Assembly (NCBI GenBank): GCA_035647835.1
Contig: DASRMS010000122.1
Coordinates: 1 to 18,629 of the forward strand
DNA length: 18,629 nucleotides
DNA from: UBA9865 sp035647835
GTDB taxonomy: Bacteria; Bacillota; Dethiobacteria; Dethiobacterales; Dethiobacteraceae
Reading direction: 5' to 3'
The position numbers and the translations under genes are program-made. Shown here piece after piece: positions 7,990 through 13,910 of this stretch (positions within the stretch are counted from its first letter, which is position 1; every line of letters starts with the position of its first letter). The notes below the pieces were generated by a model. That model worked only from the letters and a program-made list of their open reading frames with translations. It made no database searches and was not told where the DNA came from.

Positions 7990-8013
7990 AAATTGTTGTT
8001 GTTTTAGATACAT
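7984..8013 (-). CDS. Nine-residue leader peptide MYLKQQQFG upstream of carB
   Basis: Between the PyrR-type hairpin and the leader terminator is AAAGGAGG, 10 bases, then ATG and eight further codons to TAA. Three consecutive CAA codons encode Gln. The last Gly codon and the stop form the first bases of the terminator's 5' arm, so a ribosome stalled on the Gln codons or sitting at the stop would physically cover that arm. This is the arrangement of amino-acid attenuators. The enzyme encoded downstream uses glutamine as nitrogen donor, which makes the codon choice suggestive. Translation is inferred from the strong ribosome binding site; the ORF is too short to prove by coding statistics. Confidence 0.6.
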   Translation of the reverse strand: MYLKQQQFG

Positions 8014-8031
8014 AAATTTAGTGCCTCCTTT

Positions 8032-8049
8032 TTAGTCTCTCTGGACTAA
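8032..8049 (-). promoter_or_regulatory. PyrR-type RNA binding hairpin in the carB leader
   Basis: On the minus strand TTAGTCCAGAGAGACTAA forms a 6-bp stem with a 6-base loop. It matches the known PyrR anti-antiterminator consensus ARUCCnGnGAGGYU at 13 of 14 positions (one A for G). PyrR with UMP binds such hairpins to promote termination of pyr genes in Bacillota. Its 5' half UUAGUC (8044-8049) can alternatively pair with GGCUAA (7984-7989), the first bases of the terminator arm, giving the expected switch between antiterminator and terminator. It lies 20-40 bases after the predicted transcription start. Confidence 0.8.
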
Positions 8050-8076
8050 TTTAAAGGTGCCTGTGAAGTTCACTCA

Positions 8077-8106
8077 ATTCTATCAGAAGAGTGGCCCGGC
8101 TGTCAA
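8077..8106 (-). promoter_or_regulatory. Sigma-A promoter of the carB leader transcript
   Basis: On the minus strand a consensus -35 TTGACA (8101-8106) is followed after 18 bases by TAGAAT (8077-8082, 5 of 6). The start would be near 8070, placing the PyrR-type hairpin almost at the 5' end of the RNA. Confidence 0.8.
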
Positions 8107-8205
8107 GAACTGTGCTCTCAGTTTAACTTGCATTGACTGCTTTAGTAGTTACGAAAAACCGTGACGAGAAAAGAAGCTTTTGCCGTCGCTAGTTTTACAG
8201 TTTCA

Positions 8206-8214
8206 TGGTACAAT
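8206..8214 (+). promoter_or_regulatory. Probable extended -10 promoter of the DMT transporter gene
   Basis: TGGTACAAT supplies a TGn extension directly before the -10 hexamer TACAAT (8209-8214). No good -35 is at the normal distance, which is common for extended -10 promoters. It lies 36 bases before the start codon. Confidence 0.5.
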
Positions 8215-8249
8215 AATAAGATATTATTTAACTGTGAGGAGATAGAGAT

Positions 8250-9161
8250 TTGAAGCAAGAGAGACGTATGTTATTACTAGCCGACGCTGCCTTATTAACT
8301 GTAGCAGCTATTTGGGGCCTAACATTTGTAACTGTAAAAAACGCGATCAATTTATTACCACCCTTTGCTTTTAACTTTTATCGTTTCGGGCTGGCAGCTT
8401 TGATCATGGCGGCTTTTGCCTTACCATATAGAAGAGAAGTAACCAAAGCAACTGTTAAGGCCGGGACAGTACTGGGGATATTCCTTTTTTTAGGATACTC
8501 TTTCCAGACTTTAGGTCTGCTTTATACTACGGCTTCCAATGCCGGGTTTATCACCGGGTTATCTGTTGTATTTGTGCCGCTGTTTAGTCTGCTGATCGCC
8601 AAAGAGCGACCTGCCAGTGGGGTAATTATCGGTGCTCTCTGTGCAGCCACTGGTCTGGCATTCATTTCCGGAGTCGGTGTCGCAAATTTTAATGTGGGTG
8701 ATTTATTGGTTTTGTGCGGTGCTCTTTCCTTTGCCTTGCACATTATCTTTGTTGGCAAATATACTATGATTTATTCAATCGTCTGGCTGGTGACACTGCA
8801 AATAGGGATAGTAGCTTTGTGCAGCGGGATTTTCTCTTTACTGCTGGAGTCAGGTAACAATACCTTTCAGCCAGCCGTCTGGCCGGCTTTAATCATCACC
8901 GCCTTATTTGCTACCTGTTTTGCTTTCTTTGCGCAAAACTATCTGCAGCAGTTTACTTCACCAGGTCATACAGCTATTATCTTAACCAGCGAACCTGTTT
9001 TTTCTGCAATCTTTTCCGTAATCCTTTTGCAGGAAACGATCTCATCGTATGCTTACTGGGGTGGCGCCCTTATTGTCATTGGTATGATCTTGTCTGAATT
9101 TAAAGCGCTGCCGTGGAGTAAAACCAATGAAGATAGTGTGCCGGTGACAGGTCAGGAGTAA
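8250..9161 (+). CDS. EamA/DMT family transporter
   Basis: A 303-residue integral membrane protein with two EamA repeats and about ten hydrophobic segments, the normal form of the drug/metabolite transporter superfamily. The first repeat opens with LLTVAAIWGLTFVTVKNAI and NFYRFGLAALIM, a typical WG-F...K...R pattern. The second starts near residue 148 (GDLLVLCGALSFALHIIFVGKY) and ends with LTSEPVFSAIFSVILLQETIS, the conserved EP-F...LLxE signature. The start is TTG, with GAGGAG 8 bases upstream. It is a single-gene unit, divergent from carB and closed by a strong terminator. Members move amino acids, nucleobases and other metabolites; the substrate here cannot be told. Confidence 0.9.
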   Translation: MKQERRMLLLADAALLTVAAIWGLTFVTVKNAINLLPPFAFNFYRFGLAALIMAAFALPYRREVTKATVKAGTVLGIFLFLGYSFQTLGLLYTTASNAGFITGLSVVFVPLFSLLIAKERPASGVIIGALCAATGLAFISGVGVANFNVGDLLVLCGALSFALHIIFVGKYTMIYSIVWLVTLQIGIVALCSGIFSLLLESGNNTFQPAVWPALIITALFATCFAFFAQNYLQQFTSPGHTAIILTSEPVFSAIFSVILLQETISSYAYWGGALIVIGMILSEFKALPWSKTNEDSVPVTGQE

Positions 9162-9236
9162 GTCCTTTATTGTGCAGGCAGCGTAGTTTGCTCTGCTCAG
9201 AAGCAATTTTTAAGCTAGCCAACCGCTAAGATAAGT

Positions 9237-9271
9237 AAAAGGAACAGCACAAGCTGCTCCTTTTCTTTTTT
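9237..9271 (+). terminator. Intrinsic terminator of the DMT transporter gene
   Basis: A 12-bp stem with one A-C mismatch (9237-9248 with 9253-9264) and a 4-base loop ACAA is followed by CTTTTTT. The arms begin and end with A4/T4, so it may also stop transcription of the convergent ABC operon ending at 9319. Confidence 0.85.
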
Positions 9272-9318
9272 GCCAAGACTAAATGCTTGTCCATAAAGTT
9301 AAGCTATCAATAGCTCCA

Positions 9319-10041
9319 TTAAAGAATTTTACTGAGGAAAGATTGTGTGCGTGGGTTGGTAGGATTACAGAAAAGTTGGTTGGGAGATCCTTCTTCTACA
9401 ATCAGTCCTTCGTCCATGAACAAGACACGATCCCCTACTTCGCGGGCAAACCCCATCTCATGACTGACAATCGCCATGGTCATACCTTCTAAAGCCAAGC
9501 TTTTCATTACTTCCAGCACTTCTCCCACCATTTCCGGATCCAAGGCTGAGGTAGGTTCATCAAAAAGCATAATTTTCGGACGCATGGCTAATGCGCGGGC
9601 GATAGCAACTCGCTGTTGTTGGCCGCCGGAGAGTTTCTCTGGGTACTGATCTGCTTTATCTGCTAACCCCACCCGTTCAAGCAGGGATAATGCTAAATCT
9701 TTCGCCGCTTGCTGTTTTTGTTTGCGTACTTTGATTGGTGCTAAAGCAACATTTTGCAGTGCCGTCATATGAGGAAATAAATTAAAGCGTTGAAATACCA
9801 TGCCTACTTCCTGCCGTACCATATTAATATTTGTTTTAGGGTCAGTAATACTAACACCGTCGATCATAATCTCTCCCGAGGTGGCTGCCTCTAGTTGATT
9901 TAGGCAGCGTAAAAAAGTGCTTTTGCCAGAACCGGAGGGGCCGATGACGACGACAACCTCTTTAGGAGCAATGTGGCAGGAGATCCCACGCAGTACTTCT
10001 AGGGTGCCGAACTTCTTGGTCAGCTCATTCACCGTGATCAT
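9319..10041 (-). CDS. Polar amino acid ABC transporter, ATP-binding protein
   Basis: 240 residues, the usual length for GlnQ-type ATPases. All motifs are present: Walker A GPSGSGKST (34-42), Q-loop Gln84 (MVFQRF), signature LSGGQ (137-141), Walker B IMLFDEP (158-163) and H-loop His194. It would power uptake by the permease and binding protein encoded upstream. I chose the ATG at 10041, giving the family-typical MITVNELTKKFG; the TTG three codons earlier lies only 3 bases from the AAAGGG. With either start the gene overlaps the end of the permease gene, pointing to translational coupling. The C-terminus is intact. The amino acid transported is not determinable from the ATPase. Confidence 0.93.
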   Translation of the reverse strand: MITVNELTKKFGTLEVLRGISCHIAPKEVVVVIGPSGSGKSTFLRCLNQLEAATSGEIMIDGVSITDPKTNINMVRQEVGMVFQRFNLFPHMTALQNVALAPIKVRKQKQQAAKDLALSLLERVGLADKADQYPEKLSGGQQQRVAIARALAMRPKIMLFDEPTSALDPEMVGEVLEVMKSLALEGMTMAIVSHEMGFAREVGDRVLFMDEGLIVEEGSPNQLFCNPTNPRTQSFLSKIL

Positions 10042-10696
10042 CTTTGCCAAACACCCTTTCTAAATAGGATACGAATTGTGAGATAGTCAGAGTCATAACC
10101 AGGTATATTAAAGCAACTACAATATATGGTTCAAAAGAGCGGTAGGAACGCCCTACAATGATTCTGCCTGTTTGCATCAATTCCTGTAAGGAGATGACCG
10201 AAACTAATGAGGAGTCTTTTAACATGGCAATAAACTCGTTACCTAGTGGCGGAATGCACCGTTTAAATGCTTGTGGCAAGACAACATAGCGCATTGCTTG
10301 CGCCGAAGTCATGCCCAGGGAACGGGCTGCCTCCATTTGTCCCCTATGAATAGATTGAATCCCGCCACGAAAAATCTCCGCCACATAAGCACCACTGTTG
10401 AGGCTGAGGGCAATGATGCCGGAGATAGCTCTGGGAAAGGACTGCACTCCTAGTAATTGCGGGAAGCCGTAATAAAATAAAAAGATCTGTACTAATAATG
10501 GTGTGCCCCGAAAGAAATCTGTATAAATCTTAGCAAATAAGACGAGTGGTTTAATACCGGATAAACGTAAAAGACTAACTATTAAGCCAATTAACGTGCC
10601 AATGCCTACGGCCATCACTGTTAGCTGAATGGTAACTTTTGTACCTTGGATGAGCATGGGCAGATAATCAAGCACTACATTAAAACGAAGATCCAT
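10025..10696 (-). CDS. Polar amino acid ABC transporter, permease
   Basis: 223 residues with several membrane segments and the binding-protein-dependent permease (HisM/GlnP) fold. The EAA loop EAARSLGMTSAQAMRYVVLP, which docks on the ATPase, is at about 138-157. The N-terminus reads DYLPMLIQGTKVTIQLTVMA, as is normal for this family. GGGGGGAG precedes the ATG. It is the second gene of the operon: a perfect terminator hairpin separates it from the binding-protein gene, and its 3' end overlaps the ATPase start. It probably forms a homodimer, since only one permease gene is present. Confidence 0.93.
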   Translation of the reverse strand: MDLRFNVVLDYLPMLIQGTKVTIQLTVMAVGIGTLIGLIVSLLRLSGIKPLVLFAKIYTDFFRGTPLLVQIFLFYYGFPQLLGVQSFPRAISGIIALSLNSGAYVAEIFRGGIQSIHRGQMEAARSLGMTSAQAMRYVVLPQAFKRCIPPLGNEFIAMLKDSSLVSVISLQELMQTGRIIVGRSYRSFEPYIVVALIYLVMTLTISQFVSYLERVFGKDDHGE

Positions 10697-10710
10697 TTTC
10701 TCCCCCCTTT

Positions 10711-10747
10711 AAAAAATTAGTGGGTAATGGTTTGCATTACCCACTAA
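10711..10747 (-). terminator. Intra-operon terminator between binding protein and permease genes
   Basis: A perfect 13-bp stem (10717-10729 with 10735-10747, TTAGTGGGTAATG and its complement) with a 5-base loop is followed on the minus strand by six T. It lies in the 93-base gap between the two genes. Partial termination here would raise the binding protein above the membrane components, as commonly seen in ABC uptake operons. Confidence 0.85.
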
Positions 10748-10789
10748 AAATATAACATTTAAGTGTATAGATGAACAGACTAAATCAGG

Positions 10790-11593
10790 TTATTGGGCCT
10801 CAAAATATTTAGTAATGGCAATGTCACCGGTGGTAGCGTTCTGCACACCAACTGTTTTGCCCACTAAATCTGCCAAACTATTAATATCGGAATCCTCATT
10901 TACTACAATATACTGTGTCGCTTCGAAATATGGGTCTGAAAAGGTAACGCTTTTTTGGCGTTCTTCAGTGATGGTCATGGCGGAGATAATGATATCTGAA
11001 GTACCGCTTACTAGTGACGGAATGATGCCATCCCAGTTAGTGTTCACTAGATTTACAGCAAAACCCATCTCGGCAGCGATGGAGCGGATCAGATCACAAT
11101 CAAAACCTTCAGGCTCGCCCGCAGCATTAATGGACTCTAATGGAGCATAGGCCATATCTTGGGCCACATTATAAGTTAGATTTAAGGTGTTTTCGCTCTC
11201 TGGCACTACGTAATCTGAGCCGTCGCCGAAATACTTAGCATAAAGTTTATCATAAACACCGTTAGCCTTGATTGCTGCTAACCCATCATTTACTAGTTTG
11301 TGCAGGTCAGTATCTTCCTGACGCATGGCAATACCATAGAATTCTTTCTCAAAATTGTCATCAGGGAAGGCCCGTAACTTTGCTGACGGATTACTTTTAA
11401 TGTACTCTAAAACTACAGGTGAATCACCGACAACTGCGTCAATACCACGGTTAGTGAGTTCTAATAGTGCTGGCGGCATCGTTTCAAATCTCTGTACCGT
11501 TCCAGCTGTTTCCTTTGACGATTGACCACAACCCACGAGTCCGGCAAGCAATAAGATCATCAGCACCGGTACAACTTTTTTCCAAGCTTTCAT
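10790..11593 (-). CDS. Circularly permuted polar amino acid binding lipoprotein
   Basis: 267 residues from an ATG with GGGGGT at good spacing; the frame is open for another 26 codons upstream, but those are unlike a signal peptide. Residues 1-22 are a lipoprotein signal with lipobox LVGC (Cys22). The rest is a family-3 (SBP_bac_3) binding protein with its parts in the wrong order. Residues 32-123 are the usual C-terminal part (QRFETMPPALLELTNRG, DAVVGDSPV, EFYGIAM, NGVYDKLYAKYFG). After a short linker, residues 137-267 are the usual N-terminal part (LNLTYNVAQDMAYAPLE, GFDCDLIRSIA, WDGIIPSL, ISAMTITEERQK, FSDPYF, GKTVGVQNATTGD). The protein ends at KYFEAQ, which in normal order would run into VQRFETMPP. 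Each element occurs once, together about 223 residues, one full domain. Ligand-binding Arg (ITEERQ) and Asp (GDSPV) are kept, so it may work. Confidence 0.88.
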   Translation of the reverse strand: MKAWKKVVPVLMILLLAGLVGCGQSSKETAGTVQRFETMPPALLELTNRGIDAVVGDSPVVLEYIKSNPSAKLRAFPDDNFEKEFYGIAMRQEDTDLHKLVNDGLAAIKANGVYDKLYAKYFGDGSDYVVPESENTLNLTYNVAQDMAYAPLESINAAGEPEGFDCDLIRSIAAEMGFAVNLVNTNWDGIIPSLVSGTSDIIISAMTITEERQKSVTFSDPYFEATQYIVVNEDSDINSLADLVGKTVGVQNATTGDIAITKYFEAQ

Positions 11594-11798
11594 TTTTTTA
11601 CCCCCTACTTTAGTACGTTTTTTGGTTAACACAGTAAATTCGATATTAAGCCTTGTTTTCCTGCCTAGCATTAGAAAAAACAGCTGAGGAATTTACAGAG
11701 CTTTGATATCAGCTTCTCCAATCATAAAAAAGTTGGCGTTTTTAGTTTCTGAACGCAATCTTTTGCTCTGCTCCATGTACAATCTGCTACTAGCACAA
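11594..11798 (-). other. Leader region of the amino acid ABC operon, promoter not identified
   Basis: About 200 bases between the binding-protein gene and the upstream terminator. It must contain the operon promoter, but only weak candidates are visible (for example TTTACT / TACTAA with 17-base spacing, about 11612-11640). I see no riboswitch-like set of helices. Confidence 0.3.
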
Positions 11799-11822
11799 AA
11801 GAGACGACTGTGCTCGTCTCTT
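11795..11822 (-). terminator. Intrinsic terminator of the MazG-like gene
   Basis: AAGAGACGA pairs with TCGTCTCTT (11799-11807 with 11814-11822) around a 6-base loop. On the minus strand TTTTGTG follows. It lies 110 bases after the stop of the gene at 11932-12327. Confidence 0.7.
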
Positions 11823-11931
11823 AACGTTAGTTGCAGAAATGGCTGCATCAATGTTTACTTGTATCTTTAAAATATCTTCTAGAATGAAAAACACGTTAAG
11901 CAAGCAGCCGAGGTTGATCCTGCAGATTTTG

Positions 11932-12327
11932 CTAGGATAAATGAAAGTAGCCGAGGGTAGAGACCCGCTCAAATTCATCTTTAAATACTTCGCTCAGATC
12001 GATCTCCAGCAGCTCACAAAGAGCTGCCAGGTAGAAAAGGTGGTTACCTAATTCTTCTTCAAGCGCTTCCCGACAAGATTCACACAGCTGACCCTTAAGG
12101 TGAGAGTCCATGTATTTTTGACAGTCTTTAAAATCAACTTCGGGGGGGCAGTACTGTTTCGAAGCTGAAATTGTCAGGCAGCCGCAATGAGTTACTGATT
12201 TTACAAGTGACCGGTTTACTCTACTAGATGATTCTTGAAATTTAGTCAGGCTATCCAGGATGCTTCGGTGTCGGATTAATAACTCTGATACTTTATCCTG
12301 AAATTGAGCTAAAGCGTCTTTCTCCAC
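11932..12327 (-). CDS. Small conserved Bacillota protein with MazG-like helix and two Cys pairs
   Basis: 131 residues from a GTG start; AGGGGG lies 8 bases upstream. I recall this as a family in Clostridia sometimes labelled DUF1573-like, but cannot check it. Residues 1-45 are a predicted helix hairpin. CGC (48-50) and CESC (82-85) are two Cys pairs that could bind a metal or form disulfides. Residues 86-120 (REALEEELGNHLFYLAALCELLEIDLSEVF) strongly resemble the EE-LGD-LFYLA-LA-ELGIDLEE helix of MazG-type nucleotide pyrophosphohydrolases, but the catalytic Asp after the Gly is Asn here and only one such motif is present. Pyrophosphohydrolase activity is therefore doubtful. It is transcribed alone from a strong promoter (12369-12398) and closed by the terminator at 11795-11822. 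Confidence 0.7.
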   Translation of the reverse strand: MEKDALAQFQDKVSELLIRHRSILDSLTKFQESSSRVNRSLVKSVTHCGCLTISASKQYCPPEVDFKDCQKYMDSHLKGQLCESCREALEEELGNHLFYLAALCELLEIDLSEVFKDEFERVSTLGYFHLS

Positions 12328-12368
12328 AGATATGGCCCCCTAACTGGTTTTATGATAATCTCTTTTTC

Positions 12369-12398
12369 ATTATACTGATATTGGTAATTCATTGTCAA
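12369..12398 (-). promoter_or_regulatory. Strong sigma-A promoter of the MazG-like gene
   Basis: On the minus strand consensus TTGACA (12393-12398), 18 bases, then consensus TATAAT (12369-12374). The start codon is about 40 bases further on. Confidence 0.85.
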
Positions 12399-12514
12399 TG
12401 TAAGTTCATCATGAATTCCTTTGCTGCACGCTTAAGGCCAAAGAAAATGGTCAATTTTGGTGCGTATAGAGGTGTCAAGCATTTTTGATTATGTCCCGAA
12501 AATTTTAAAACATT

Positions 12515-12541
12515 AGCACCAGCGTAAGTTGGTGTTTTTTT
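12515..12541 (+). terminator. Hairpin with T-run at the 3' end of the IS remnant
   Basis: CACCAGC pairs with GTTGGTG (12517-12523 with 12528-12534, one G-U) around a 4-base loop, followed on the plus strand by seven T. It would stop transcription entering the element from the left; on the minus strand it sits just after the transposase stop. Confidence 0.5.
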
Positions 12542-12545
12542 CTGT

Positions 12546-13038
12546 CTAAAACATAATTTCCTGTGAATAGATGATATCCTCAAAAGCTTTCTGGGACTCC
12601 GCAATGTGGTGCTTCTGAGCCTTGACATAGTCTGTAAAGGCCTTTGCCTTCCAAGGGTGACTCATAGGTGGCACGTAACGCTTTTGCGGCTTGGTGACCG
12701 TCTGATGGAAGTCAAAGTTATTAGATTTTCTTTCCTGGTCTGGAATTTCATCAAGAGCATATACTTTGAGCATATACTTTCTCCCCTACCGAAGTGAATA
12801 TGCTGCAGAGCGAACTTGGCATTGAATTTCTCGATATAGGTGGTCAAGAATTCATTTGCCTGCTCTAGCGTGGTCACGCCTGCTAACCGTAACTCGATTG
12901 GTAGGCGTGATTTTAATGTTCCAAACATCCTCTCAACCCGGCCTTTAGCCTCTGGTACGCTAGTAGTCTTGATGTCAACCCCTAGCTGCTTGCAGGCGTA
13001 GCCAAATTGTGTAAAGGTATCTTTTTCAAGTTTAGACT
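12546..13038 (-). pseudogene. Broken ISNCY-family transposase, C-terminal parts only
   Basis: Two pieces in different frames. The first (about 13038 to 12797) reads LEKDTFTQFGYACKQL, then TTSVPEAKGRVERMFGTL, then LPIELRLAGVTTLEQANEFL and FNAKFAL, a typical late catalytic-core region of ISNCY/IS1202-type transposases with the E of the PEAKGRVER helix. The second (12773 to 12546) reads LKVYALDEIPDQERKS and RYVPPMSHPWKAKAF, the C-terminal end of the same family. The intervening residues are deleted, the reading frame shifts, and the whole N-terminal half is missing upstream of 13038. A 13-base tandem duplication sits at the junction (12755-12780). It is certainly non-functional. Confidence 0.8.
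12755..12780. repeat. 13-base tandem duplication inside the transposase remnant
   Basis: GAGCATATACTTT occurs twice head to tail (12755-12767 and 12768-12780), at the point where the transposase reading frame changes. Removing one copy does not restore a single frame, so a larger deletion must also have occurred here. Confidence 0.85.
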
Positions 13039-13123
13039 ACACTACCGAAAAAGACATAACTGGTAATATATGGTGGGCAATTAAACTTGCAATTCTCCCG
13101 GAAACTCAAAAAAGCGTATAGAG

Positions 13124-13153
13124 GTTGACAGAGAAAGTCAACTGTGATAAAAT
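13124..13153 (+). promoter_or_regulatory. Upstream carD promoter (P1) with palindrome over the -35
   Basis: TTGACA (13125-13130), 17 bases, TAAAAT (13148-13153). The -35 is one arm of an inverted repeat GTTGAC-N7-GTCAAC (13124-13142), which covers most of the spacer and could be an operator or chance self-complementarity of the hexamer. Confidence 0.75.
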
Positions 13154-13162
13154 ACCTTCTAT

Positions 13163-13191
13163 TTGACAAAATACAGCTTGTATGTTAAAAT
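13163..13191 (+). promoter_or_regulatory. Downstream carD promoter (P2)
   Basis: TTGACA (13163-13168), 17 bases, TAAAAT (13186-13191): the same hexamers and spacing as P1, 38 bases further on. The predicted start near 13198 leaves a leader of about 25 bases with the AGGAGG of the CarD gene. Confidence 0.78.
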
Positions 13192-13222
13192 TAAATAACG
13201 TCAACCTAGGAGGTCTGCCGAA

Positions 13223-13708
13223 TTGTTTAGTATAGGTGATAAGGTTGTGTATCCAATGCACGGCGCCGGTGTTATTGAAGCGATTGAGGAAAAGGAAATC
13301 CTGGGTGCGCGTAAAAAATATTATATTATGAAGATTCCCATTGGTGACATGAAGGTGATGATTCCTTTAGATAGTGTGGAGCAAGTAGGCTTAAGAGAAG
13401 TGATTGATATTGAAGGTGTAAAACAAGTCTTTACAATTCTAAAGCAAGATCATAGTAAGATGTCAACCAACTGGAATCGTCGTTATCGCGCAAACATGGA
13501 AAAAATCAAGAGTGGAGACATTTTTCAAGTTGCTGAAGTTTTTCGCAATCTTATGTATCGTGATAAAGAAAAAGGTCTTTCCACTGGAGAACGCAAAATG
13601 CTAGATAGTGCAAAACAAATTTTAGTATCTGAACTTGTACTGGCACAAGGAAAAAGCGAAGAAGATGTTGATGAAATTCTCAATCGGTTACTAGCAGATG
13701 TATCTTAA
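13223..13708 (+). CDS. CarD family transcriptional regulator
   Basis: 161 residues, the usual length of CarD/CdnL proteins, which bind the RNA polymerase beta subunit and stabilise open promoter complexes. The N-terminal CarD_TRCF domain is plain: MFSIGDKVVYPMHGAGVIEAIEEKEILGARKKYYIM, then IPLDSVEQVGLREVI to about residue 65. The C-terminal half is helical (LMYRDKEKGLSTGERKMLDSAKQILVSELVLA), the DNA-contacting part in known members. The start is TTG, with AGGAGGT 8 bases upstream. It is transcribed from two tandem promoters and followed by its own terminator, so it is not strictly in operon with the PIN-TRAM gene. In Bacillota it often precedes that gene, as here. Confidence 0.93.
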   Translation: MFSIGDKVVYPMHGAGVIEAIEEKEILGARKKYYIMKIPIGDMKVMIPLDSVEQVGLREVIDIEGVKQVFTILKQDHSKMSTNWNRRYRANMEKIKSGDIFQVAEVFRNLMYRDKEKGLSTGERKMLDSAKQILVSELVLAQGKSEEDVDEILNRLLADVS

Positions 13709-13714
13709 TTAAAC

Positions 13715-13752
13715 AAGGCATCATATAATCTTATTTTATGGTGCCTTTTTTG
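13715..13752 (+). terminator. Intrinsic terminator after the CarD gene
   Basis: AAGGCATCATA pairs with TATGGTGCCTT (about 13715-13725 with 13737-13747, one G-U) around an 11-base AT loop, followed by TTTTTT. It lies 7 bases past the stop. Confidence 0.85.
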
Positions 13753-13849
13753 TACTTGCTTCGCAGTTAGCAAAGCTTTAGCAGTCGCCAGTACGGCAGA
13801 GCTTGAGATAATCAAATATGAACTTTTAGTGAATAATGTATCAATTTGC

Positions 13850-13879
13850 TTGAATCTGGTAAAAACTATACGTTATAAT
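13850..13879 (+). promoter_or_regulatory. Sigma-A promoter of the PIN-TRAM/ispD/ispF operon
   Basis: TTGAAT (13850-13855), 18 bases, TATAAT (13874-13879). The ribosome binding site AAAGGAGGTG begins about 14 bases later. The remainder of the gap from 13753 shows no structure. Confidence 0.7.
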
Positions 13880-13910
13880 AGGTTAATAAATGAAAGGAGG
13901 TGCTAGATAG

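Larger units (their letters stand above)
12462..13125. mobile_element. Remnant of an ISNCY/IS1202-like insertion sequence
   Basis: About 640 bases hold 3' fragments of a transposase, bounded by a 12-base direct repeat GCGTATAGAGGT at 12462-12473 and 13114-13125. Just inside these, TTTTTGATTATGTCCCG (12482-12498) and, on the opposite strand at the right end, TTTTTGAGTTTCCGGG look like imperfect terminal inverted repeats. IS1202-type elements are known for long target duplications, so the direct repeat may be what is left of one. The first half of the transposase is gone, so the element cannot move by itself. The right end abuts the -35 of the first carD promoter. Confidence 0.6.

Noticed and set aside
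7952..8049. T-box riboswitch upstream of carB
   Set aside because: The leader is too short, and the T-box sequence and specifier stem are absent; the PyrR-type hairpin explains it better.
10790..11593. Two separate gene fragments or a frameshift instead of one permuted binding protein
   Set aside because: There is one uninterrupted frame with a natural linker between the parts and no duplicated or missing element.
11594..11671. 26-residue extension before the binding-protein signal peptide
   Set aside because: It is basic and not hydrophobic; the inner ATG has a ribosome site and begins a normal lipoprotein signal.
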